Of a DNA stretch of 8,282 bases, positions 1-6,579 are shown in pieces. Numbering within the stretch: the first letter of the stretch is position 1; each line of letters opens with the position of its first letter. The position numbers and the translations under genes were made by a program. Source of the stretch: Devosia sp. (GTDB taxonomy: Bacteria > Pseudomonadota > Alphaproteobacteria > Rhizobiales > Devosiaceae); assembly GCA_016793415.1 (NCBI GenBank), contig JAEUMC010000879.1, positions 1 through 8,282 of the forward strand, read 5' to 3'. Under the pieces are notes generated by a model. It saw only the letters and a program-made list of their open reading frames with translations, did no database searches and was not told the DNA's origin.

Positions 1-397
1 TGGCTGAGGCGGGGTCCGCGACAGCGGGATCGGCGGAGACCTTGTAGCCGACGATATGGGTGTCGCCGTCCTTGTCGGTGTAGTTGACGAAGAAGCGGCC
101 ATTGTCGGCGTAGCCGGGATGGAAGGCGAGGCCGAGCAGACCCTGCTCGCCGCCGCTGCTGATGCTGCCGCTCAGGTCGAGGAAGGGGGTGTCGGTCAGC
201 TTGCCGTCGACGATGATGCGGATGCGGCCGGTCTGCTCGACCACGAACAGCCGCGGGTCGGCCGGCGGGGCGGTGGCATAGACCGGCTGATCCAGTGCAT
301 CGGTGATGAGCCGGCCGGTCAGCGCCACCGGCTGGGCGAGGGCCGATCCGAGTCCGAGGGTGAGGCCCAGGGCCAGGCTGGTCAGGAACAGGCGCAT
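1..397 (-). CDS. PQQ-dependent sugar dehydrogenase-like protein (GSDH/sorbosone dehydrogenase family), N-terminal part, cut by window edge
   Basis: Only the first 132 codons are in the window; the gene runs off the left edge. The start is ATG at 397, with GGAG eight bases upstream on the minus strand. Residues 1-21 form a signal peptide (MRLF start, hydrophobic core, cleavage likely after ALA), so the protein is exported to the periplasm. The mature part begins a beta-propeller: LFVVEQTGRIRII at about 50-62, then the family hallmark GGEQGLLGLAFHPGY at 82-96. His93 in that block should correspond to the catalytic histidine (His144) of Acinetobacter soluble glucose dehydrogenase. Family members oxidise aldoses or sorbosone with PQQ bound in the propeller, but many relatives have unknown substrates. 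It lies 29 bp downstream of the ATP-grasp gene on the same strand and is probably co-transcribed with it. Family assignment is strong; substrate is not determinable. Confidence 0.85.
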   Translation of the reverse strand, partial: MRLFLTSLALGLTLGLGSALAQPVALTGRLITDALDQPVYATAPPADPRLFVVEQTGRIRIIVDGKLTDTPFLDLSGSISSGGEQGLLGLAFHPGYADNGRFFVNYTDKDGDTHIVGYKVSADPAVADPASA

Positions 398-426
398 CCA
401 CTTATCTCCGATCGCAATCCACTCAC

Positions 427-1752
427 TTACTCCGAACGGCGCGGCGGTATCCCGGGATCCATAGAGAAATGGCTGTGGGTACAGACGAGGCCCCGGCCGC
501 GGCGCTCGAGCAGCAGTGTGCAGCGGCCACGCCGTTCATACCAGCCGCCATCTTCGGTCTTGCCCTGGGAGCGCCAGCGCAAGGCGACCGTCGAGGCGCC
601 GTCAGAGGCGGCAAGATGCGCCGGCGCTTCGAAGGCGAAGTCGCGAATGGTGCCCCAGATCTTCCGCCACTGCTCCTGTTCCAGCGCGTCGAGCCCGTTC
701 ATCGCCTGCGCCAGCGAGCCGAAGGCGACGACGTCGGAGGCAAACAGGTGACGCGCCGATTCGTAGTCACCGGCGTTGATCAGTTTTTCCCATGTTTTCA
801 GCCAGGCCGCGGCGTCGGCGGGTGGCACGTCGGCAAGGTCGGGATCGCGGAAATCCTCGAACATGGCGTAGTCGGTTTCACCCGCCCACAGCCGGCCCAG
901 CTTCTCGTCGAGCGCGGGGGACCGCCAATGGGCCATGCCGCTCCAGGAGTAGGGGGTCAGTTCGCCGACCCGCAGACCGTTGCCGGTGAGGTAGAAGTCG
1001 ACCCGCAGATGATCGAGGCCGTCCGACAGCGCCTCGGCGACCTCGATGAGCTCGATGCGCAAGGCATCGGGCAACTCCATGCGGACGCTGGCGATGGAAG
1101 CGACGCCGATCTCGACCTGGCGGCCGGTGGCGTCGAACCAGGCGTCGCGCCGTTCCGGCAGGGTTTTGCGGCCGGTAAAGCGGCGGATCAGTCTTGCCTC
1201 GCCGCCAAAGGTGAAAACGTTGATCTCGGGCGGCGTACCGCCATCGGGACCAGTGAGCAGGGGCTCTGCAAGCAGTTGGCGGGGCACGCCGCGATAGCCC
1301 CACTCGGCGTGGCCGCGGCCGGCGCGGCGCGTCTTCAGCCAGCTCCAGGCGATGGCGCGCAGGTGCTCGGTGTTGCGCTCGGCCGGGCCGCGCACCAGCA
1401 CGAACTTGCCACTGTCGCCACTGGGCTTGAGCACGAAGCGCTCCGGCAAAGCGGACCAATCGATCCGGCGTGGCGTGCGCCACGTGCCGAGCAGCGGCAC
1501 GTTGTAGCCCGGGCCAACGCGGCGCGCGATATAGTCCTTGGCAGCGATCTTGTCGCTGAGCAGCGTGAACTGCGGATCGCGATCGTAGACCAGCCGGTGC
1601 AGCATGCGCTCGTTGAAGGTGCGCGGGCTCGCGAGGTTGGGAAGCCGGCCAAAGTCGCGCTGAAACCGGCGCTCCATATTGCGCCGGGTAGAAGCAATCT
1701 CCAGCAGGCGCAACAGCTTAGGCCGTTGGACGCGTGACGGGCTCGTAGTCAT
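427..1752 (-). CDS. TupA-like ATP-grasp protein with C-terminal NTF2/SnoaL-like domain
   Basis: This 441-residue protein has two domains. Residues about 10-298 match the ATP-grasp fold of the TupA type (teichuronopeptide and polysaccharide-linked amide ligases). Visible motifs are FVLKPSGDSG at 106-115 with Lys109 as nucleotide binder, LLAEPLL near 160-166, HLRVDFY at 248-254 with Asp252, and GELTPYSWSG at 263-272 with Glu264; the last two are probable metal ligands. A short linker (DPDLADVPPADA) leads to residues 312-434, which resemble an NTF2/SnoaL fold: LINAGDYESARHLFASDVV near the start and THSHFSMDP at the end. ATP-grasp ligases couple a carboxylate to an amine using ATP; the acceptor here is unknown. 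A TTG six bases further upstream could also start the frame, but ATG at 1752 with GGA eight bases before it is preferred. The gene lies 63 bp after the small hypothetical gene and 29 bp before the sugar dehydrogenase-like gene. Confidence 0.85.
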   Translation of the reverse strand: MTTSPSRVQRPKLLRLLEIASTRRNMERRFQRDFGRLPNLASPRTFNERMLHRLVYDRDPQFTLLSDKIAAKDYIARRVGPGYNVPLLGTWRTPRRIDWSALPERFVLKPSGDSGKFVLVRGPAERNTEHLRAIAWSWLKTRRAGRGHAEWGYRGVPRQLLAEPLLTGPDGGTPPEINVFTFGGEARLIRRFTGRKTLPERRDAWFDATGRQVEIGVASIASVRMELPDALRIELIEVAEALSDGLDHLRVDFYLTGNGLRVGELTPYSWSGMAHWRSPALDEKLGRLWAGETDYAMFEDFRDPDLADVPPADAAAWLKTWEKLINAGDYESARHLFASDVVAFGSLAQAMNGLDALEQEQWRKIWGTIRDFAFEAPAHLAASDGASTVALRWRSQGKTEDGGWYERRGRCTLLLERRGRGLVCTHSHFSMDPGIPPRRSE

Positions 1753-1815
1753 TATCAATTCCGTATGAACACGCCCCCGCGCAGGGCGGCTTCTACGGGG
1801 AGGCCGGCGCGGCGG

Positions 1816-2121
1816 TCAAGCGCTGGTGGTGCTGACGCTGTCCTTGAGGGCGGCGAGCTCGCTCTCGGCCCTGAGGGCGCGGTCGCGCCAATCCTCGATG
1901 GTGAGGCCATCGATGCGGGCCGGCTCGGCGGGAGCGGCCACCTCGACTTCGGGAAGCGGGGCGCCGGTGATCTTGGCGTGCAGCGCCTCGATATAGGCGG
2001 CGTCGTCGGCGTGCAGCGTGCCCGCGGCGAACTCGGCCTGCCAGCGGTTCAGGTCGGCGGTGGTTTCCTCGTTCATGCTGCCGGTTGCCAGCAATTCCTT
2101 GATCAGCGCATCGACCGCCAC
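1816..2121 (-). CDS. Hypothetical protein, about 101 residues, probable GTG start
   Basis: I do not recognise this protein. From the proposed GTG it has 101 residues, is acidic and mostly helical, and has no signal peptide or membrane segment. The first half (DALIKELLATGSMNEE, DLNRWQAEFAAGTLHADD, AAYIEALHAKITG) looks like two or three short helices. A Pro/Ala/Glu-rich linker at about 54-69 leads to a charged helix at 73-96 (TIEDWRDRALRAESELAALK) with coiled-coil character. The start is decided by spacing: AGGAG touches the ATG at 2127 directly, too close to serve it, but sits six bases before GTG at 2121. The frame is open further upstream to 2205, with less protein-like sequence. It precedes the ATP-grasp gene by 63 bp on the same strand. 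The GC-rich third positions support real coding. Confidence 0.7.
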   Translation of the reverse strand: MAVDALIKELLATGSMNEETTADLNRWQAEFAAGTLHADDAAYIEALHAKITGAPLPEVEVAAPAEPARIDGLTIEDWRDRALRAESELAALKDSVSTTSA

Positions 2122-2127
2122 GGGCAT

Positions 2128-2132
2128 CTCCT
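2128..2132 (-). promoter_or_regulatory. Shine-Dalgarno AGGAG that decides a GTG start
   Basis: On the minus strand AGGAG is followed immediately by ATG (2127-2125) and, after six bases, by in-frame GTG (2121-2119). Six bases is a normal ribosome-site spacing while zero is not, so GTG at 2121 is the likelier initiator of the small hypothetical gene. Confidence 0.6.
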
Positions 2133-2234
2133 GTTGAGTTCGGGCGCAACCTACCCAAAGCCACTGGAAAGGGAAACCCGGTGCCGGTGCGACAACCCCG
2201 CGCAAAGCCTTGCTGTGCGCCCTCGAGCTCGCCC

Positions 2235-2807
2235 CTACGTCGAGGACGGCCGAAACGCCTTGCTGAGAAACGCCGAGCCGGCGATGCCGAAGCGCCAGGG
2301 CAGGTCGGTCGCCTTGGTAATGCCGATACGCGGGCCGATCACCACCGCAGGAGGCGTCGTGGTGGGGGTGAAGCTGAACGGCGGCGCGTCGATCATCAGG
2401 CCATCATGGGTCGGGCGGGTGATGCCGAGGGCCTGGCCGAGCTTGCCTGGGCCGGAGCATAGATCGCGCAGGTTGGTGAGGCCGCGCCGCTCGATCATTT
2501 TCTCGATGCCGTCGGTGGGTTCGATCGCGCGGATGAGAATGGCGGAGGCATCGGCGCAGACGAAGTTGAAGCACCAGTGGATGCCGTAGGACCGGTAGAC
2601 ATAGACGCGGGCAGGGCCGAGGAACATCGAGGCGTTCCGCTCGGTCTTGCCGCGATGCGAATGCGAGGCAGGCTCGGTCGGGTGGTAGGCTTCCGTCTCG
2701 GCGATGATGCCGCCGACACCGTCGACAAGCAGTCTGGCGCCCAGCAGTTCGCGGGCGACGAGGGTGACTTCGCGGTTGAAGAAGGCGATGGAGTCGAAGG
2801 AGGGCAT
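2235..2807 (-). CDS. 3-methyladenine DNA glycosylase (AAG/MPG family)
   Basis: This 190-residue protein is a full-length member of the AAG/MPG family, which flips alkylated or deaminated purines out of DNA and hydrolyses the glycosidic bond to begin base-excision repair in the cytoplasm. Visible family blocks are the opening [20 protein letters not shown] (9-28), then [10 protein letters not shown] at 34-43, where Glu39 matches the catalytic Glu125 of the human enzyme and Tyr41 its stacking Tyr127. His49 (in [12 protein letters not shown]) matches human His136. [21 protein letters not shown] (61-81) forms the base-binding core, and [12 protein letters not shown] (118-129) is the DNA-contacting loop. 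The start ATG has no clear Shine-Dalgarno sequence, but the N-terminus aligns well with the family. It lies 39 bp after a small gene on the same strand. Family members often stand alone; nothing here indicates an Ada-type alkylation response. Confidence 0.95.
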   Translation of the reverse strand: MPSFDSIAFFNREVTLVARELLGARLLVDGVGGIIAETEAYHPTEPASHSHRGKTERNASMFLGPARVYVYRSYGIHWCFNFVCADASAILIRAIEPTDGIEKMIERRGLTNLRDLCSGPGKLGQALGITRPTHDGLMIDAPPFSFTPTTTPPAVVIGPRIGITKATDLPWRFGIAGSAFLSKAFRPSST

Positions 2808-2846
2808 TACGGCAAACTGGGCAATTACCCCAGCCGATGCAACTGC

Positions 2847-3077
2847 CTAGACCTTCTTGGTGGTGCCGTTCTGCAGTCGGGATGCGGCGATGCGCAGCGT
2901 GAGGTTGATCGACTCGCCGACATTGGACGTGCCGCTCGAAATCAGCGCCGAGTTGTTGTTGGAGGAGGTGGCGAGAGCCGACTGGGCATTGGCCCGACGC
3001 TTCAGGCGTGCGCTCTCGGCCTCATCGTAGAGCGAGGCACGTGGCAGCCAGTTCATCGTGCGCTTCTGAATCTGCAT
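2847..3077 (-). CDS. Small Ser/Asn-rich hypothetical protein (76 or 69 residues)
   Basis: I cannot assign a function. The frame is open further upstream, but the sequence becomes protein-like from MQIQKRTMNWLPRASLYDE. ATG at 3077 gives 76 residues and has no Shine-Dalgarno sequence; ATG at 3056 gives 69 residues and has AGAAG six bases upstream. The protein is basic and soluble: a charged helix (YDEAESARLKRRANAQ), a low-complexity Ser/Asn stretch (SALATSSNNNSALISSGTSN), a helix ESINLTLRIAASRLQ, and a basic tail NGTTKKV. This layout reminds me of short conserved proteins of unknown role in Hyphomicrobiales, a weak impression. A CtrA-like site lies 25 bp upstream of the first start, hinting at cell-cycle or motility-linked expression. 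The DNA glycosylase gene follows 39 bp downstream. Confidence 0.6.
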   Translation of the reverse strand: MQIQKRTMNWLPRASLYDEAESARLKRRANAQSALATSSNNNSALISSGTSNVGESINLTLRIAASRLQNGTTKKV

Positions 3078-3101
3078 GCCGGCCAGACTGCGGGCGCAAA
3101 G

Positions 3102-3116
3102 TGAACGAAACATTAA
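3102..3116 (-). promoter_or_regulatory. CtrA-like binding site in divergent intergenic region
   Basis: Read on the minus strand the sequence is TTAA-TGTTTCG-TTCA, one mismatch from the CtrA consensus TTAA-N7-TTAA. It sits in the 106-bp gap between the small minus-strand gene and the plus-strand phosphomannomutase, so it could serve either. CcrM-type GANTC sites lie on both sides (3068-3072 and 3190-3194). A 15-base match with one mismatch can occur by chance. Confidence 0.3.
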
Positions 3117-3183
3117 CATCGCCCGGCGCTTGCCGAAGCCGGCGGCGGCATGACAAAGCTCGCAGGTATCTGGAGTGTGCGGT

Positions 3184-4587
3184 ATGGCGGATTCACTGAA
3201 GTTTGGCACCAGCGGTCTGCGCGGCCTCGCTGTCGATCTCACCGGCGGGGCAGCCCGACGCTACACCGCAGCGTTCCTCAGCCATATCGGGCGCGTTGCG
3301 GGTGGGCGGGTCTATCTCGGCCGGGACCTGCGCGCTTCGAGCCCTGCCATCGTGACCGACTGCGCGGTGGCGATCCGCGCCGCGGGGCTGGTGCCGGTCG
3401 ATTGCGGCGTGCTGCCGACCCCCGCGCTGGCGCTCCATGCCATGGCGCTGGGCGGTCCGGCGATCATGGTGACCGGCAGCCACATTCCGGCCGACCGCAA
3501 CGGGCTCAAGTTCTATGTCGCGACGGGTGAGATCACCAAGGCCGACGAGGCGGGAATCGCCGCGGCGCTCAGCGACACCGTTCCGGCGGGCGAGGCGACG
3601 ACAGAGGACGGCAGCACCGCTGCCGGCGACCGCTACCGGCAGCGCTATCGCGGCGTGCTCGATCCTGCCTTGCTGCGGGGCTGGCGCATCGGCGTGTTCG
3701 AGCATTCATCGGTGGCGCGCGACCTGATGGTGTCGTTCCTCACCCGGGCCGGCGCCGACGTGGTGCGGCTTGGCCGCTCGGAGAGCTTCGTTGCCGTCGA
3801 CACCGAGGCGTTTTCCGATCCGCTGTTTGAGCCGCGCTTCGGCTGGATCCGCCAGCATGGCCTGCATGCCATCGTCTCGACCGACGGTGACGGCGACCGG
3901 CCGCTGTTGATCGATGGCGAGGGCAATTTCGTACGCGGCGATGTGCTCGGCATGCTGGCCGCGCGCTTCCTCGGCGCCGACCGGGTGGTGACGCCGGTTA
4001 CCTCCAACTCGGCGATCGAGGGGGTCGGCTGGTTCGGCCGGGTCGACCGCACCAAGGTCGGCTCACCCTATGTCATCTCCGGCATGGTGGAGGCGGCGGT
4101 GGGCTCGCCCGGCGCGGTGGTCGGGTTCGAGGCCAATGGCGGCCTGCTGCTGGGCAGCGAAGTAACGATCAACGGCCGTAGTCTGAGCCCGCTGCCGACG
4201 CGTGATGCGGTGCTGCCGATGCTGGCAGTGCTGGGCACGGCGGCCAAACTCGGCGAAAGCGTCGCCGGGCTGGTGCGGACCCTGCCGGTGCGCGCAGCGC
4301 TCAGCGATCGGCTGGCGCATGTGGCGAGCGAACGCAGCGCCGCACTGCTTACCGGCCTGGTCGAGCAGCCGGGCTATGCCAAGGAGTTCTTTGCGCCGGT
4401 GGGCGAGGTGGAATCGGTCTCGACCATCGATGGCCCGCGCTTCTCGCTCACCTCCGGCGACACGGTACACTACCGCGCCTCCGGCAACGCGCCGGAACTG
4501 CGCTGCTATGTCGAGGGCGTGACGCCGGAGCGGGCCAGGGAGTTGCTGGATTGGGGGCTGACTGCGGCCAGCGCGGTGGTGCGCTAG
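3184..4587 (+). CDS. Phosphomannomutase/phosphoglucomutase (alpha-D-phosphohexomutase superfamily, NoeK-like)
   Basis: This 467-residue cytoplasmic enzyme interconverts hexose 1- and 6-phosphates, most probably mannose phosphates on the way to GDP-mannose for surface polysaccharides. All four superfamily loops are present: FGTSGLRG at 7-14; the phosphoserine loop TGSHIPADRNG at 97-107 with catalytic Ser99; the magnesium loop DGDGDR at 234-239 with Asp234, 236 and 238; the sugar-recognition loop GFEANGG at 314-320; and the phosphate-binding loop RASGNAPELR at 431-440. TGSHIP and EANGG, rather than the common TASHNP and GExSGH, mark the subgroup I associate with rhizobial NoeK, so phosphomannomutase is preferred to GlmM. 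GlmM is also unlikely because its ISASHNP loop is absent. ATG at 3184 has GGAG eight bases upstream; an in-frame GTG at 3175 overlaps that GGAG and is rejected. The gene stands alone, divergent from the neighbour at 3077. Confidence 0.9.
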   Translation: MADSLKFGTSGLRGLAVDLTGGAARRYTAAFLSHIGRVAGGRVYLGRDLRASSPAIVTDCAVAIRAAGLVPVDCGVLPTPALALHAMALGGPAIMVTGSHIPADRNGLKFYVATGEITKADEAGIAAALSDTVPAGEATTEDGSTAAGDRYRQRYRGVLDPALLRGWRIGVFEHSSVARDLMVSFLTRAGADVVRLGRSESFVAVDTEAFSDPLFEPRFGWIRQHGLHAIVSTDGDGDRPLLIDGEGNFVRGDVLGMLAARFLGADRVVTPVTSNSAIEGVGWFGRVDRTKVGSPYVISGMVEAAVGSPGAVVGFEANGGLLLGSEVTINGRSLSPLPTRDAVLPMLAVLGTAAKLGESVAGLVRTLPVRAALSDRLAHVASERSAALLTGLVEQPGYAKEFFAPVGEVESVSTIDGPRFSLTSGDTVHYRASGNAPELRCYVEGVTPERARELLDWGLTAASAVVR

Positions 4588-4716
4588 TGTCGCTCGCTGG
4601 GGGCGTTCATCCGTTACGTTTGTCAGTATTGTCTCAATTCCCCGTTTGCTGATGTATTCGAGGGCGACGTGGACAGCGTCTGCTCTTGAGTGTGTTCTTG
4701 TGCTTCGGGTGATGAA

Positions 4717-5472
4717 ATGGCGAGCGAGCCGGGACTGCTTCAGTTTGCAGTACTGATCGACGGGGAGAACATTTCGCCCAAGGTCGCCGACCAGCTCTTC
4801 AGGGAGGTGGCCAAACTGGGCCAGGCGCCGGTGCGGCGGGTCTATGGGGATTTCGACGGTCCTGCCAAAGGCTGGAAGGACGCGGTTTCGCGCCATGCGA
4901 TCGTTGCGCGTCAGCAGTTTCGCAACGTGCCGAACAAGAATGCCTCTGACATCGCGCTGGTCATCGAGGCGATGGACCTGATGCACACGAGGCAGCTCGA
5001 TGGCTTCTGCCTCGTCGCCTCGGACAGCGACTACACCGGTCTCGCCACGCGATTGCGGGAGCAGGGACTGCAAGTGTTCGGCTTTGGGGGAAAGGTCGCT
5101 GCCCCGAGCTTCAGGCAAGCTTGTCACCAGTTCATCGAGGTCGAGATCGGTAAGCCCGCGACCGAAGGGCCGATCTTCGTTTCACCCAGGAAGCCCGTCG
5201 CCATCGTCCTCAACCCGGCAAAGCCTACCTCGGCCAAGAACCTCCTGATGGACGCGTTTGCACGGCTGAACGCTGATGATTGGGTGCCGCTTTCCGTTCT
5301 GCTGAAGGAAGTGCGAGCAATCCAGCCGCAGTTCACACCCAAGGATTATGGCGCGGCAAAGCCGATTGCGCTGGTTCGAAAAACCGGCTGTTTCGATGCC
5401 GAGTTGCGGGGTGGCACGATGATGGTGCGCAAGAAGCCGGCGGCCGCTGCGATGGCTGCGAAGGCCGCCTGA
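4717..5472 (+). CDS. NYN-domain RNase-like protein with C-terminal OST-HTH/LOTUS domain
   Basis: This 251-residue soluble protein joins a NYN (PIN-like) nuclease domain to a LOTUS domain. Residues 9-145 carry the NYN signature: FAVLIDGENIS (10-20, Asp15), NKNASDIALVIEAMDL (73-88, Asp78) and LVASDSDYTGLATRLRE (99-115, Asp103 and Asp105). These acidic residues should bind the catalytic metal. After a Pro-rich linker (150-172), residues about 173-238 fit the OST-HTH/LOTUS winged helix (LLMDAFARLNADDWVPLSVL, then KTGCFDAELRGG), a predicted RNA-binding module. An Ala/Lys-rich tail ends the protein. The architecture is known in bacteria (YacP-distant, MARF1-like), usually with unknown targets; a role in RNA turnover is inferred. 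ATG at 4717 is chosen because homology starts just after it; the frame is open to a GTG at 4690. Only 7 bp separate its stop from that of the convergent exporter gene. Confidence 0.9.
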   Translation: MASEPGLLQFAVLIDGENISPKVADQLFREVAKLGQAPVRRVYGDFDGPAKGWKDAVSRHAIVARQQFRNVPNKNASDIALVIEAMDLMHTRQLDGFCLVASDSDYTGLATRLREQGLQVFGFGGKVAAPSFRQACHQFIEVEIGKPATEGPIFVSPRKPVAIVLNPAKPTSAKNLLMDAFARLNADDWVPLSVLLKEVRAIQPQFTPKDYGAAKPIALVRKTGCFDAELRGGTMMVRKKPAAAAMAAKAA

Positions 5473-5479
5473 GCGCCCC

Positions 5480-6097
5480 TTACTCCCGCACCACCACAAA
5501 AGCTGCGGCGCTGGCCATGATTACCCCAGCGGTGCGGTTCAACACCCGCAGTGCCTTGCTCGACTTGAAGAAGTCCCGCGCCGCGGCGGCGAGGCCGGCA
5601 TAGGCGCAGCCGATGGCGAGCAGCACCACCACCACGATACCGGTGAGTTCGGCAAAGCCCAGCGCCGTGATCGGCTTGTCGAGCGGAATCACCGTAGGAA
5701 GCAGGGCCAGGTAGAAGACGATGGTCTTGGGGTTGCCCATGGTCAGGGCGAAGCCGGAGAGGAAGGTCTTCCAAGCGCTGGCATCCTTCTTGGCGCCGAC
5801 CTGCTCGGAGCCGGGTTTGGCGCTCCAGAACTGCCAGGCCACATAGAGCAGGTAGAGGGCGCCGGCCCACTTCACCACGAAGAACACCGGTCCGAACCAG
5901 GTGGCGATGGCAGCAAGGCCGAACAGCGCGAACACCAGGTAGACGAGGTCGCCGGCAAGGATCCCCAATACCATCGGGAAGGCTGAGCGGAAGCCGCCGC
6001 CCAGTGCGCGCGCCACCACGGCGGCAACGCCGGGGCCGGGGACGATCACCGCGATCGCATAGGCAATGGTGAAGGCGACGAGGGTGACGATGTCCAT
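5480..6097 (-). CDS. LysE/RhtB family amino-acid exporter
   Basis: This 205-residue inner-membrane protein has the LysE-family layout of six helices: about 2-20, 39-60, 68-91, 113-134, 147-170 and 187-203. The N-terminal PGPG motif at 20-23, after the first helix, and the GNPKTIVFYLALLP block at 121-134 are diagnostic. A charged cytoplasmic loop (KPGSEQVGAKKDASAWK, about 94-110) separates the two halves. Relatives export lysine, threonine, homoserine lactone and other amino acids by proton antiport; the substrate here cannot be read from sequence, and no LysG-like LysR regulator is adjacent. ATG at 6097 has GGAG six bases upstream on the minus strand. A small membrane-protein gene ends 57 bp upstream on the same strand, so both may share a transcript. 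Confidence 0.93.
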   Translation of the reverse strand: MDIVTLVAFTIAYAIAVIVPGPGVAAVVARALGGGFRSAFPMVLGILAGDLVYLVFALFGLAAIATWFGPVFFVVKWAGALYLLYVAWQFWSAKPGSEQVGAKKDASAWKTFLSGFALTMGNPKTIVFYLALLPTVIPLDKPITALGFAELTGIVVVVLLAIGCAYAGLAAAARDFFKSSKALRVLNRTAGVIMASAAAFVVVRE

Positions 6098-6154
6098 GGT
6101 GTGCTCCGCGGCAGTGAGGCGGTTCTAGCGCCAGCCGCGGCGCCTCGGCAAGGC

Positions 6155-6400
6155 TCAGCGGCGACGCGGCCGGTGGCAGTATGCCCAGAGCAGTATGAGC
6201 GTCATCAGCGGCGCGGCTGCGGCGACGAACGGCTGCCATTGATCTGGAAACCAGGCCGCCGCCAGCGTCCAGGGCAGGCCAATGACCACCAGAAAGACGC
6301 CGGCCAGCGGCGCGGGAGCGAAATCGAACCAACCGGTCGCGCTGACGGCGGCGTAGGCGAGAGTGGCCAGGTACAGGAGCCCGAAGGCACGAACAACCAT
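6155..6400 (-). CDS. Small three-helix membrane protein, unknown function
   Basis: I do not recognise a family. From ATG at 6400 the product has 81 residues with three hydrophobic segments at about 4-22, 31-50 and 56-76 and a basic C-terminus (CHRPRRR) that should stay in the cytoplasm. Aromatic residues cluster at the helix ends (ATGWFDFAP, WFPDQWQPF), typical of membrane interfaces. No Shine-Dalgarno sequence precedes 6400. The frame stays open to an ATG at 6556, which would add 52 Arg-, Val- and Ala-rich residues without a hydrophobic segment; codons there are still GC-rich, so a longer N-terminus or a GTG start is possible. It lies 57 bp upstream of the exporter gene. The 289 bp between 6400 and tetR otherwise hold only the tetR promoter region and one inverted repeat. 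Confidence 0.55.
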   Translation of the reverse strand: MVVRAFGLLYLATLAYAAVSATGWFDFAPAPLAGVFLVVIGLPWTLAAAWFPDQWQPFVAAAAPLMTLILLWAYCHRPRRR

Positions 6401-6579
6401 GCGGCAAAGCCAGCGCGCAGCTTCCTGCCGGTAGTGCCGGCCGACCTGGCCGACCGAATGCGTGCCGTCGCCGACGGCCACGACGGCTGGCGCCACTGGC
6501 GCTTCGCGCCGGCGGCGGAGGGTTGGAACGGTGCCTGGTGCTCGGTTGTCCCTCATTGCACAGACGAGGGTAAGGAAAC

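Noticed and set aside
469..1737. Long plus-strand open frame of 422 codons opposite the ATP-grasp gene
   Set aside because: It is a GC-rich mirror frame: low-complexity Ala/Gly/Gln composition, no domain, and the minus strand has all ATP-grasp motifs.
1769..1790. Possible hairpin CGCCC/GGGCG between the small hypothetical gene and the ATP-grasp gene
   Set aside because: Five-base GC arms are expected often at this base composition, and no T-run follows on the transcribed strand.
1765..2589. Plus-strand open frame of 274 codons
   Set aside because: It overlaps the DNA glycosylase and the small hypothetical gene on the other strand, with Arg/Gly-rich composition and no recognisable motif.
4629..4657. 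Possible promoter TTGTCT-N17-ATGTAT before the NYN-LOTUS gene
   Set aside because: Both boxes match poorly; the spacing alone is not enough to annotate it.
4063..5127. Minus-strand open frame of 354 codons
   Set aside because: It spans the 3' part of the phosphomannomutase, the intergenic gap and the NYN domain, all clearly coding on the plus strand; His/Arg/Gln-rich shadow composition.
5346..6407. Minus-strand open frame of 353 codons overlapping the exporter in another frame
   Set aside because: Extremely Arg- and Ala-rich; the LysE frame has the PGPG and GNPK motifs and a GGAG ribosome site.
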